A stretch of DNA of 64,000 nt from positions 868,001 to 932,000 of the forward strand of contig JAPFBL010000166.1 of assembly GCA_026182355.1 (NCBI GenBank), given 5' to 3'. The translations under genes were made by a program, and so were the position numbers. Of the stretch, positions 32,015 through 42,319 are shown one piece after another. The notes below the pieces were generated by a model. That model saw nothing but the letters and a program-made list of their open reading frames with translations, was not told where the DNA came from and ran no database searches. Within the stretch, counting starts at the first letter, position 1; every line of letters starts with the position of its first letter. This stretch comes from Hermatobates lingyangjiaoensis. Its lineage: Eukaryota > Arthropoda > Insecta > Hemiptera > Hermatobatidae.

Positions 32015-34150
32015 AAGTTGTCCTAACAGACCGTTTCATGTTTGGAATGTATTTATATGAGCTAATATATCTCATTTTATATGTAATTCGACTCTACGTA
32101 TTAGAAACAGATTAGTTATTTTCCACAACTTATATGTGTGAAGAGAAATTTCCGTAATTTTTCCAATACAGTTTTTTTTCCTGCTCAAAATCAAAATTGA
32201 AGAGTCCTAATGTTTTTGAATTTATTACAGTTAACTGTCAATGGTAATGTAAGTGAGGAAGGGGAATTTATAATTTATATAGTGGACTTTACTTAAGGAA
32301 TAAATACCGAATGTTATTGGCTAAAGTATATAAACATATGTAGTTATTCTCCGATACTAGTTAAAAGTACTGAGAGATTAAAATGATTTTCACAAAAATA
32401 TACATTTAGTTCAAAGTATTCTACGATAGAGCTCAAAACCAAGGTGTACAAATATTTGCGAAGAATAAAAAAACTTCAAATTACATTTAAGGTTTCCTAT
32501 GACGATAAGGACTTTTCCAGCGGCTGCTTAAGCTCTCTAAGGTGACCAATCATGTCAGTGTTCCTCCGGCTCTCCCGTCGACAAATCCTCGTTGAGAATA
32601 ACTGATAGTTTATTATTACCCTGCTGACTAATCCTATGGTAGGAATTGTACCATTAATATAAGTTTTTTTTTTAAGACAAATCTTTAATATTAATATTAT
32701 ATTTGTTATGTTGTGTTATTCTATGCAGTAATAGAGGTGAGCTACTTGTTTATTATCCAGAATGTGTCCGACACACCCTTCCATCCTTCACTTACACCAA
32801 GTCTTAATAATGTATGCCTGGCTTCCTTCAGTTCTTCATGTTTGCATTGTCGACGACACACACCTGATGTCCCTACCTACCATTCATTATGGATTATAGG
32901 CCATACCTTAAGGAAAGCCAAATGAAACTTTTGAGAACAGAGAAAATAGGTTCCTCCTGTGCTGTGGCTCAGCGTTCACCACACACGCTCCTATGTTATT
33001 AATATGTAATATCTAGATGCTTCCTGTATAATGATATGATACAACCATATTTGAAATAGGTTTTTTTTATTTCTTTCAAACAGGCTTAATAGTTTAGTTT
33101 AGCTTAATATTTAATGATATTAAGGTTTCAAATATTTATGTACATTGAGTTTTGAAGTAAATTGTTTTTTTATTAATTTGGTTTGGGTTATAAAATGGTA
33201 ATTTGAGTTCTTTATTGGTAAATTGGTATTAATATTAATATTACCAATAATATGAATGGTATTTTATTAATAGGGTAGCGATATGAACAATTATGAGAAG
33301 AGACATGTTGAGAGAAAGGGTAGCGACTTAAGGGATGATGGGAAAGAGCATTGACAATAATCAGTTCAAGTCTTTCGGGGCAGCCAATATTATTTAGAGT
33401 GCTATGGAGAAATCGCAGAATAGATTTAGCAAAGTCTATTTTTCGGAGTGTCGACATTTAAGAGGGATAACTGCATTGATAATTAATGAAATATTCATTA
33501 ATGAGCTGACTAGAGTGCTGAGGCGAATTTTAATGTCGACCTTACCAGTGCTATAGAGAGTTGGGTTTAAACTGTTAACATTGTGAAAGTATTTGTCCTG
33601 CTCAGTAATGAAGCCTGCCATACAAAGTGCATTCCAGCCAATATTCATATATTAGACAAGCCGCAAGTTTATGTAGACAAGATTACATTTTAATAGCATT
33701 TTCAAAGAAGTAACTATAAGTTAATCGAAATTAAAATATAAGTTACATAATGTATAAATAACTCTGGTAAAGTGATGAAAATTCTATCAATGCCCAAGTT
33801 ATGCTGAATAGTCACAATACCTCCTCATCTGTGTTGTAGCCACCCGACCTTTTCGCACGTAGTGCATTTTCAAGCAGGACTGATGATTGTCCAAGGATCC
33901 TGGGAATAAATGCCTACTAGTCAGATTAGTGCTATTATATACCTAAATTTCCTTATATTTTATTTATTATTTGTGTTATTAATATTATTTTAAGATTTAT
34001 TTTTTTTATTAATCTTTTTACCTTTATTTTGCGCTTCATTTTCTCTTCATCCCTCTGTTTTTCTTTTATTTATTAGTTTTTTCACTGTCCTGTACTACAT
34101 TTTAAATTAATTAAAATTTGTCTATATAAATTTCTTCTCAACCTTATTCT
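32015..34150. other. Intergenic DNA
   Basis: No gene recognised. The frames at 33212-33648 overlap on the minus strand and have no family features. Confidence 0.5.
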
Positions 34151-34154
34151 CTTC

Positions 34155-34314
34155 TCCCGGGTGTGCATACAACAATATTGTTGGTCTTCAACCGTCTCTG
34201 CACCAGTGCGCTTAGTTTCCCTCTCTTATCTCTCCTGATGATGGTTCAAACCAAAAATTGGAGACTCTAAGTGTGTTCATTTAATCCCTCTATGTATATT
34301 GAACTAAACGTCGT
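34155..34314 (+). mobile_element. Single arm of the 36-kb foldback family
   Basis: 'ttgttggtcttcaaccgtctctgcaccagtgcgctta...ctctctta' and the ribozyme-like CTGATGATGGTTCAAACC then AAAAATTGGAGACTC follow the 36429-36584 arm, with about one change in eight. The core GAAA has become CAAA. Confidence 0.65.
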
Positions 34315-34319
34315 ATTAT

Positions 34320-35385
34320 TAACAACGGGAAATAAAAGCAAATTTAGATATATATTGGCAGTATTTGATGAATAGGTACTTATTTTCCGGATTTTTCAAA
34401 AATTACCAGTCCCAGACTAAAATGCACAACATGTGAAACCAGTCAGCAGACTATATAATTTACGAAGTAAGACAGACATTTAAATAGATAATATGTTTAC
34501 TAACATGTGCGGTACTAACAATGTCATGTATTTTTTTAGTGGTTGTTATTAGTTCCCCCCTCTCCTGTTTCATAATTTTATATGTAATTTATTTCTTTAA
34601 TATTTATTTATATAATCTATGTACTTTTTTCTGATATTAACAATTTTTAGCGAACTATACTTTAATATGTACAGTTTTGATCAACCATAAACTGTTACAG
34701 GATACTTCCTGTTGGATATTAACTTACAAGTTCATATCTGACGCCTTCAAATGATCTACATAGTGTTTTGTTAATTGCAATTGTTTAATGTTTATGAAAA
34801 CGAGCATAGTGTTTTAATTAAATTATCAATATTTGACGGAACGTATTTTGCGTTGATTACGGTGTTTGACATCTAAAGCTTTGATTCCTTTCTCATTAGA
34901 GGTATCATTAGTTTGGTGAAGTGAGGTGAAATGAAGTTATTGATTAATATTATTCGCTAATGAGCAGACCTTTATTCACCGACAGCATATTCATTTTACA
35001 TGCATGTATTTTAAGCGGTAATGTTAGTAGTTCCACTTGTTGGAATCAATAGCCATTGTTCCCTTGTCTTGAATAGTCTCGGTTTTTGTTACCTGCAGTA
35101 TAAACAAGGCTAAAACAGACTGCACATTTACCTGGAATCTACTGGCGTCAGTTTCATTTTTAGAAAATATCAAAAACATTAATTCAACGGTGAAAAGTAG
35201 TTAATATTATTATTATTCTTTTCGTACTAACAACGAAAGTTAGCACAACCCCTCATATACAAATATACCCATGCATTCAAATTACCTGATATTTAACATC
35301 ACGAAAAAGAAATAGTACAGAATTGATAGAAGAAAAGAAGAACTGTCGCCTTCTTTTCATTTTATACAGGTAATAGTTGGACTTT
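34320..35385. other. Intergenic AT-rich DNA
   Basis: Nothing recognised. Confidence 0.5.
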
Positions 35386-35388
35386 ACA

Positions 35389-35426
35389 ATATATATATAT
35401 ATATATATATACGTATATATATATAT
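35389..35426. repeat. (TA)n microsatellite
   Basis: TA tract with a CG interruption, next to a ribozyme-bearing arm. Confidence 0.9.
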
Positions 35427-35519
35427 CAGTTGGGTTTTTGACTCTGATGAAGACCGCTTGTTACGGTTGAAAGATCTTAGTCTTGTTTTCCCATTTCTTA
35501 TTGTGGTTTGATCATTGAT
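35427..35519 (+). mobile_element. Single arm of the AGATCT-ribozyme family
   Basis: A clean right-hand arm from CAGTTGGGTTTTTGACTCTG to GTGGTTTGATCATTGATA, flanked on both sides by (TA)n. It carries the best ribozyme-like motif of the family. Confidence 0.75.
35440..35482 (+). ncRNA. Hammerhead-ribozyme-like motif, best AGATCT-type copy
   Basis: Stem I GACT (35440-35443) pairs with AGTC (35479-35482). Core CTGATGA is 35444-35450, then one extra A. Stem II GACCG (35452-35456) pairs with CGGTT (35464-35468), including one G-U. GAA is 35469-35471. The palindrome AGATCT (35472-35477) would be stem III if two molecules pair, and T at 35478 would be the cleavage-site base. Known hammerheads have the same element order. 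The single extra base before stem II and the untested activity keep this a candidate. Confidence 0.6.
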
Positions 35520-35521
35520 AT

Positions 35522-35536
35522 ATATATCATATATAT

Positions 35537-35582
<46 letters not shown>
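35522..35582. repeat. (TA)n microsatellite
   Basis: Interrupted TA tract of about 60 bases. Confidence 0.9.
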
Positions 35583-35585
<3 letters not shown>

Positions 35586-35588
<3 letters not shown>

Positions 35589-35975
35589 GTTACAGCTAGA
35601 GAACACAAGAAAAAAGACGAATACTCACGAATCTCGATAATTTCGGCGTCTTGCCGTCTTCAGGAGAGTAGAAAGAAAGCAAATAAAAGGAGAAAGAATG
35701 AAGGAACGGAGCCGTAAATGCGTCCACTGGCCGATGTAAACTGGCGCGATACAATGACACGCAGTGCAGCCACCTTACCAACGTGAACCAGTGTAGGCTG
35801 TGAGTAAGTGAAATTATAAAAGTGATATTTAAGTAAAAGGGAGGAGGAAAGTAAAAAAGAGAAAGGGAAAAAAACATAAAACTGACTAAAATTAAACGAG
35901 GGAAAAGGAAAAAAAATCATCTGATTAAATTTAGACCAGGGGAATTTCTTGCACCCAATAACCAAATGAAGGCTT
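35586..35975 (-). mobile_element. Ribozyme-bearing terminal-repeat-like segment
   Basis: A minus-strand motif near the left end (35630-35668) is followed by about 300 bases of purine-rich sequence ('aaagggaggaggaaagtaaaaaagagaaagg') containing a unique GC-richer core (35705-35810). Both ends meet (TA)n tracts. No coding frame is convincing; the antisense frames are pyrimidine-rich chance frames. Confidence 0.45.
35630..35668 (-). ncRNA. Hammerhead-like motif
   Basis: Minus strand: stem I CTC/GAG, core CTGAAGA, C, stem II GGC-AAGAC-GCC, GAA, ATTAT, C, GAGATT. Both core halves are intact. The stem III region ATTAT is only partly self-complementary. Confidence 0.5.
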
Positions 35976-35976
35976 C

Positions 35977-35979
<3 letters not shown>

Positions 35980-36043
<64 letters not shown>
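35980..36043. repeat. (TA)n microsatellite
   Basis: About 32 uninterrupted TA units. Confidence 0.95.
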
Positions 36044-36047
<4 letters not shown>

Positions 36048-36094
36048 CAATATAAACAAAGAAACATAGAGAAATCAGAAGAACACACTTACAG

Positions 36095-36128
36095 TCTCTA
36101 ATTTTCGGTTTGAACCGTCTTCAGGAGA
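36095..36128 (-). ncRNA. Hammerhead-like motif in left arm
   Basis: Exact inverted copy of the motif at 36501-36534. Confidence 0.5.
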
Positions 36129-36500
36129 GATAAGAGAGGGAAACCAAGCGCACTGGATCAGAGACGGTTGGAGACCAACAGTGTTGCCGCATGCGCGCCC
36201 GTTCACAGAAAATAAGGTAGACAGGAATCAATTTATAATTAATTTATAATTTATAAAATAAAATAATGGAATATGAAAACAATAAATATATAAAAAAGAA
36301 AAAATTGAAAAAATAAGGGAAATTGATACATAAACAAAAGTGCTGACTAAGCTATGATAAAATAAAATAAAACTAAGAATACAAATAATAATAACAAATG
36401 AAATAATTTAATTATTTCATAATAATATGGGCGCGCATGCGGCAACACTGTTGGTCTCCAACCGTCTCTGATCCAGTGCGCTTGGTTTCCCTCTCTTATC

Positions 36501-36534
36501 TCTCCTGAAGACGGTTCAAACCGAAAATTAGAGA
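36501..36534 (+). ncRNA. Hammerhead-like motif (AATT type) in right arm
   Basis: Stem I TCTC (36501-36504) pairs with GAGA (36531-36534). Core CTGAAGA 36505-36511, one extra C. Stem II GGTT...AACC 36513-36522. GAA 36523-36525. Palindrome AATT 36526-36529, then A at 36530 as the would-be cleavage base. It has a different sequence from the AGATCT family but the same layout, including the extra base before stem II. Confidence 0.55.
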
Positions 36535-36625
36535 CTGTAAGTGTGTTCTTCTGATTTCTCTATGTTTCTTTGTTTATATTGAACTATATTTGTCCGTTTT
36601 GGATCGTATTTCCAACGAAAAAAAG

Positions 36626-36710
36626 TATATATATATATTGGTGTATGATGGCAGCAGGTCTTCCCTCAAACAAAGTTTTCAAAGTTTTTTAACCTTTTAC
36701 TTTATATTTC
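36626..36710 (-). pseudogene. Penelope-like coding fragment, CLREDLLPSYTN piece
   Basis: Minus strand reads KLCLREDLLPSYTN then (TA)n at 36626-36640. The junction falls at the same codon as in the other GLLPKYTN pieces. A stop precedes KLC. Confidence 0.45.
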
Positions 36711-36714
36711 TTTC

Positions 36715-36842
36715 ATGTCGTTACCAGAACTCCTATGGAAAATGCCTGTAAATAACCGGAAACTAGTCAGGAAACTAGCGAACATCAGCAAGAAATTAGT
36801 CAACGCAGAAGCTGCTGCCAAATTCAAATATATATATATATA
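36715..36842 (+). pseudogene. Penelope-like element N-terminal coding fragment, copy 6
   Basis: Plus strand: MSLPELLWKMPVNNRKLVRK, LANISKKLVNAEAAAKFK, then (TA)n. Closest to copy 4 at 3355-3500 (RLEQLSLKVINAEAAVHF). It lies 180 bases downstream of, and on the same strand as, the ribozyme-like motif at 36501. Confidence 0.6.
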
Positions 36843-36881
36843 AATCAAAATATTAAAACGGTCCAAACCGGACAGTTATAT

Positions 36882-37104
36882 AAATGAAAAAAGACAACAA
36901 ATAGAAGAAGTGAGAAAACTTACTGGATCGATCACTAGATCTTACTGATCTTGTGACTACCGCCTGGAACCCCCAGTCGCTCTCTGCCGGTACAAGTGAA
37001 CGCACGTACCTCTTCTTCTTCCCTTCTTCTCCCTGACGACGAACGTCTGTTTGAAATATCGATCCAGTAAGTTTTCTCGCTTCTTTTATTTGTTGTCTTT
37101 TTTC

Positions 37105-37108
<4 letters not shown>
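36882..37108. mobile_element. Foldback element with AATATC-type ribozyme-like arm
   Basis: Arms about 36882-36936 ('atgaaaaaagacaacaaata...cttactggatcgat') and 37057-37108 (its inverted copy). The plus-strand motif 37028-37066 reads CTGACGACGAACGTCTGTTT then GAAATATCGAT. The GC-richer loop holds 'ccgcctggaacccccagtcgctctctgccgg'. The matching motif in the left arm has been lost. Confidence 0.6.

Positions 37109-37151
<43 letters not shown>
37108..37151. repeat. (TA)n microsatellite
   Basis: About 21 TA units. Confidence 0.95.
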
Positions 37152-37152
<1 letters not shown>

Positions 37153-37154
37153 TT

Positions 37155-38085
37155 TTAAAAACATTATTGCTGATTCTACTTGATTTAACTTCGTCGAATA
37201 TTTTTCTAAATTTTGAAATCTTTCTTCAATTCATGGTTCAACTTAAAAATTAAATCACCATTTTCTTTGAATTCTTATTGAATATGTTTCGGTGTTACAT
37301 CCATCATTTCAGCAAAAAGAAAAAAAAAAGAAACAATAAAAGCTACACATAACAAAATTAATCTAAATACCTAAAGAACGAAACATAAATAATTAAGTAA
37401 AGTTAAAATAAAGAATTAAGTAAAAATAAATAAAATAATTCATTATAAATAATATATAATTTGTGTCACTTCATTGTTAAATTAGGTTAAAATAAAAGTC
37501 TATGAGAACATGTTTAGTTCTTATATCAAAACCAATAAGTTATTTCCAAATGAAATTTAAACAACGGAAAATCGCTATCAATTTTTATTTCCTAGGAAAT
37601 GTAAGATATTCATTGATTGTTCTAGAAAGGCGTATTTGATTATTGGATTTTCAGTTTGTTCATTTAAACAAGCGATTCTTCTAAGTCGAGCGGTGCATCA
37701 TTTACAGTGCCATTGGGTCACGTTACTCTAGCTGAATTATTGAACACCTCCTCTTCCATATTGACCTACCCTCTCTCCTCTCTAATCACACCATTCTTAA
37801 ACTCCTTATGCTTGCATATATTAATCTATGCATCAGAGTATCACACCTCTTCATTTCAAGATCATATTATTTCTTTCATTATTAGTAAAGTGTCATCTTT
37901 CAAAGAATTCCATTATGATTTCATGATTGTTTCATATTATTCCACACCTAGTAGGGTTATAACTTTGCACTATACTAATGTTTTTTTAGTATAATAAACA
38001 GATTTAACTAGATTTTTCTAATTGTTTCAAAAACAATACAGCTGTTTATTATTCCTTTATTTAATTTCGTTAGAACAAAGTTTTA
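37155..38085. other. Intergenic AT-rich DNA
   Basis: No gene recognised. A pyrimidine-rich patch at 37740-37860 has no repeat signature. Confidence 0.5.
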
Positions 38086-38089
38086 TAAA

Positions 38090-38165
38090 AAAATTTGGAG
38101 TGAGCTGCACTCAGCTTTACTATAACTAAATATAATATCAATCTGGTTGATCGTTTGTTATTTAA
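38090..38165 (-). mobile_element. 3'-end fragment of element K
   Basis: 'aaatttggagtgagctgcactcagctttactataactaaatataatat' is the inverted 3' end of element K, with the terminal hairpin stem conserved as GAGTG...CACTC and the TTTACTATAA motif next to it. Confidence 0.6.
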
Positions 38166-38466
38166 TTGATTATTGATTGATATTATGTCTGGTTTTAATA
38201 ATTTTTTTTAAAATTATTAAACTGAGGGCCTCAGTTACACCAGATCTCTTCGTATGATGTCAAATATAGCTTTTATTCAAAGTTTTTATGTAGGACAGTT
38301 TCTAATAGATGTTCTACTTATATTTTTAAATTCTTTATTTTGATATATACGTAGTACTTTTTGAAGGGTAAACAAATTAATGAAATATTCTCCACATAAA
38401 GGAGTTGAATAGTATAAATAATGCGTTTCGGACATGTAATGCTCTCCTTAAGGCATAAAACCAAGT

Positions 38467-38964
38467 ATGCATATATTGTCATACATAAAACCAAAGAAAA
38501 ACGTACAGTCAATTAATGAGGTAGATAAACTGCAGCTTAGAATATTACAGAAGGAAAAGACCAGTGACCTAGTGATTTTTAACAAACCAAAAGTCGACAC
38601 TCCAGAGCTTCAACTGTTGCCTAGTATACCAGTACTCTTGTTCAGCAGAGGACTGTGCAACCCTGAATTCCATGTATAATGCGATGACCACAACGAAGTT
38701 TTCAAGATGTTTGACTATCCATTTCTCGACAGTGCACCGAAGAAACATACGGATGAAGCTCACGGAATCGAACTTACCAGAGAAATGTTGGTCAAACTAA
38801 CTTTGGCACTGTATAATAACAATGATACAAATAGTTTAGTAATTCTTGAAGCCCTTTACATTAAAGATAATAATCCTAGCCCTAATATACGAAATTCGGA
38901 TCTTAATGTAATTCGAAGTAGTCAAATTTTCAGAAATCGAAAATTTACCTACCTAACTTTTTAA
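38467..38964 (+). pseudogene. Broken reading frame, possible retroelement C-terminus
   Basis: A single plus-strand frame runs 165 codons with one stop (TAA, 38677-38679). Before the stop: LVIFNKPKVDTPELQLLPS. After it: LALYNNNDTNSLVILEALYI and KDNNPSPNIRNSDLNV. ILEALYIK...P..N resembles the end of a GIY-YIG endonuclease domain, the C-terminal part of Penelope-like proteins, but the catalytic GIY/YIG residues are not present. It might instead be a host pseudogene. A similar phrase, IIVFNKPKL, occurs near 54955. Confidence 0.4.
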
Positions 38965-38984
38965 AGAAGTAGGATCGAATAGGT

Positions 38985-40040
38985 TTGGCAACAACTGATG
39001 GTTCAACCTAGGACGTCGTTTCGTTGTAACCTTGCTAGAACCTTACTTTTAGCTTTTTCATTAGCTCTATTTATTTATTATAGCTTACTCTATTAATATA
39101 TTATATAATTACTAATCATTAATGGTATGATTTTTAAAACCAATTGAATTGTAAAACACTAAAAAAGTACATTTGAAATTTGATAACATGAAGCAGTTCC
39201 TATTTAAGTTGGTTAGAAAACTAACTCTATTGGATTAGTGGAGATAGCTATAAAAACTTTTCCAATTCGGTAGAAACCTAAACCGTGTGAGGGCTGGATC
39301 AAGAGCTACATGATCACGTGACTCAAACTCTATCAGTCTTTCGTAAACCGTTCATAATCCCCAGTGCCTTTATTGGACATTTACTTAACCCCTCTACACA
39401 AACTCATATTTTTACGGACACTTTTATAATCATAGCTTTCCCAGTTCTACCGCTGTCATGTCAAGTTCACCTATGTGGCAATCCACTTGAATAGAAACCA
39501 AACGCTTGTAATATCTTTTAAGAAAATAATTATACTACGAAAAGGTAATGATTAGTGATTTTATCGAAATGAAGTATACATAGCTAAAAATTAAAGGACA
39601 GTCGCTAGTAATCAATCGTTTATTAACTACTCATACTTAAAAATAAAGGATTAAGTCTCCACACTAACTAGAGATAATGAAAAAGGAGTTAAGTTTCGAA
39701 ATTAATAAGGAGTTAAGTTAAGCGTATCGAATGACACACAAGAAAGCAACAAAATCAGTATTATTTACAAAAAATAATGCTCTAAAACACACAAATTAAC
39801 ATACATATGAAATAAGTTTGAAAAACATTAAGGGACATTCTCATGTTGACAAGTCAGTTACTATGCAGTAATGAGCTCTCTTGAATGGTAAGTACTCACC
39901 ATGTTTCTACATATATGGTAGAAGAAAAGAAAACAAAAATATTTACATATGAAGGAGTAATGTTCTATGATACAGAAAGATACATTAACCGAAAATTTGA
40001 TAAATCATAGGTTAACACTGTTTGCATGATCGAAGGACTA
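38985..40040. other. Intergenic DNA
   Basis: No gene recognised. A GC-richer stretch at 39280-39500 has no coding signature. Confidence 0.5.
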
Positions 40041-40221
40041 CCAGAAAGCTATTTTTCTTGTATAATTAATTTCACTTTTATGACATCACAAAATAAAAAG
40101 AGAGTACTAAAAACAAAAAAACTAAGATGTTGGGGTGCTCTGCAGTCATTTTTGTTATAAGTAAACGTATTATAACGCGTTACAGTTGTAGAAATTGTAA
40201 TCAAAGAAATTCTTACCATCA

Positions 40222-40350
40222 TTCTGGAGGACTGTCGGTGCGCGGAGTGCAAGGAGAATGTCTTGCTGTGTAGGCACCTAGCACTAAACAGCTTCGCAGG
40301 GTTCATCCTGAGTTTGGTGCTGCACTTCACTCTACATTTCTATCCACACG
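40222..40350 (-). other. Possible short exon (weak)
   Basis: The minus-strand frame KCSTKLRMNPAKLFSARCLH... is GC-richer than its surroundings and ends at ATGATG/GTAAGAA (about 40215-40225), which fits a splice donor. No family is recognised and there is no partner exon, so it may be chance. Confidence 0.2.
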
Positions 40351-40677
40351 TCAGACTGGTACAGTAGTACAGAATAGGTTGAAAACGGTTACAACAGGCT
40401 GACTCATGGCTTCTGTCATACGGAGGAGGGTAGCCCACTTTGTAATAATTGTCATGTACCGTTAACTGTAGAGAGATATTGTGGTGGAGTGCTCATTAAA
40501 CCGGTAATGAACTAAGAGTGCGGCGTTAAAGATCTAACTTAAAAGCTAAGACCAAGAAACCATGAAAACTTATTAAGTTTCCTAAAGGAGTGAAAGATAG
40601 TGATACAAATATGAGCTCGATGTGATATTAAGTTTCATCATTGTGTTAATGTCTCTTAGGCAATGAGCTTATAAATA

Positions 40678-42315
40678 AAAAAATCTGGAGTGGCCTACAC
40701 TCTACTTTACTATAAGTAACTCAATGTCAAATTTCTTGAGTATATAAAACATAACGTATCATTTAAGCATAACATAAATATCTAAATGAGATATAATTAT
40801 TAGCATTGCATTCGTGAGGTAGTACAGATAGTGATTGAAGGACATATGCATTTATAAGCTTATTTTTGTACATCACAAATAATTTATTATTTGCAAATAA
40901 TTTCATTAGTATAACTACAGCAGTAATAACATTTTTGAAAAACCAATGTGAACATTTCTTGAAAGAAATATTATCCTACAAGAGAACATGGCTATTGTTC
41001 AAATAGCCAGTAGATTTCTTACATCGTTTACTTGACATCCTTCTACATTGAATATTAATGTAAAATTTTCAAATTTGAAACAGTAAAATACCCTTTTTTT
41101 CTCTGAAAAACATCTTAAACAGCGAAGAAAATGTTGTTTTAAGCTGATTTGTTAATTAAAGATGTACGATAATTACAGTTATTAATCTCTAAACGAAAGA
41201 TTTATATTTTTAATTATCTCTTACATTTTTGGTTTTTAACAGAATTATTATACTGGGAATTTTATGGCTTCTTAGTATTTAATAAGATCATTTTCCTTCC
41301 CCTTTGTCAAATAACATATATACGAATTTTTTTTTAATGAGTGTTATCATTTACCTTCACAATATTATTCCTCTTACATCTCTTATAAGTCAATAATATA
41401 TTTTCATTTTTCCATTAGAAACATCAATTTTATCTCAGTGGATTTGCTCAAAAAATTTCTAAGTCAATGTAAACAATGAAAAAAAAATACAAAAAATTCG
41501 ACAAGTATAGCAGGTGATCTCTTAGTCTAGGATAAACAAAGAGTTTTTATATCGTTATTGCTCTTTCCCGTAATTGAAACTTCATGATTTTTTTTTTATG
41601 AATTGCTAATGTTTTTTTCCATTTTTGATCAAATTTTCATTATTTTTTAACGAGCCGTTTAGCGTCAAAAAAACATTTTCTGAAAACACAAATCGTACTG
41701 TAACGCCCCTTTCGCGAATGTAATATTAGAAAAAAATATCTCAACTCATTCTCCATATAATGTTCTATTTATAGGCATAGTTTCATTCTTGTTTGTCAAA
41801 CAGTATGGCTTGTATGGCCCTCACAAGGTTTGAGATTGAATTATAAGTCAAAATTTTTACATTTTATTGAAAAAAAAATATTTTTCTGTTGTTTTAAAAT
41901 TCTGAATATATTTTTCGTTTGTTGCATTTGAAACCTCAAAGATAATGTGAAAATTTCAAAACTCTAGGATTATCAGTTTAGGAGAAATAAATGTTTTAAA
42001 AAAAACGGTTTTTGGCAAAAAAAGTGACTTTCCCATCATGCATAATTTTTCCCAAACAATAGGGATCTTCGTCTTTATGAGGCCCATTTTTGTGTAAAAT
42101 ATCAACTTGATCCATCAAAGATTCTGGACCGTAGCGTGGTAACAAGCAATGCTAACACACTCACCCACCCACCCACCCACCCACCCACCCACACACACAC
42201 AGACATCATCGTAAAAACGTCATAAAACGACTTCTGGGACCTCAAAACATGTAATTCCGTCAAAATCTCGAGATCGAATTTTTTCACGATCACTATACTT
42301 TACTTATAGTAAAGT
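40678..42315 (-). mobile_element. Element K, full-length copy 1
   Basis: About 1.64 kb, read on the minus strand from CTTTACTATAAGTAAAGTAT (ending at 42315) to AGAGTGTAGGCCACTCCAGA (40678 side). The order agrees with copy 3 (49339-50960) throughout: a GTGTGTGGGTGGGTGGG tract, 'ccagaatctttgatggatcaagttgatatttta', T-rich core, then the hairpin end. The motif TTTACTATAAGTAAA or its inverse occurs near both ends. No transposase or RT is visible. It is a non-autonomous repeat I do not recognise. Confidence 0.75.
42161..42200 (-). repeat. (GGGT)n tract inside element K copy 1
   Basis: CCCA repeated about eight times on the plus strand, so GGGT on the element's own strand. This is enough G-runs for a G-quadruplex. 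Copies 2 and 3 contain shorter versions (46057-46095, 49456-49480). Confidence 0.8.
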
Positions 42316-42319
42316 AAAA

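Larger units (their letters stand above)
36045..36584. mobile_element. Foldback element with perfect 156-bp inverted repeats
   Basis: Arms 36045-36200 and 36429-36584 match base for base as inverted copies, with a 228-bp AT-rich spacer. Each arm begins GTTCAATATAAACAAAGAAA from the outside, contains one ribozyme-like motif, and ends inside with GTTGCCGCATGCGCGCCC. Identical arms imply either very recent formation or gene conversion. The spacer is A-rich and has no frame. A diverged single arm is at 34155-34314. Confidence 0.85.

Noticed and set aside
40049..40330. 93-codon minus-strand frame as a gene
   Set aside because: Only a GC rise and one splice-donor-like site support it. It is kept as a weak possible exon and not as a CDS.
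40678..42315. Element K as a Helitron
   Set aside because: It has a 3' hairpin, but the end is CAGATTTTT and not CTRR, and the 5' end does not begin with TC.
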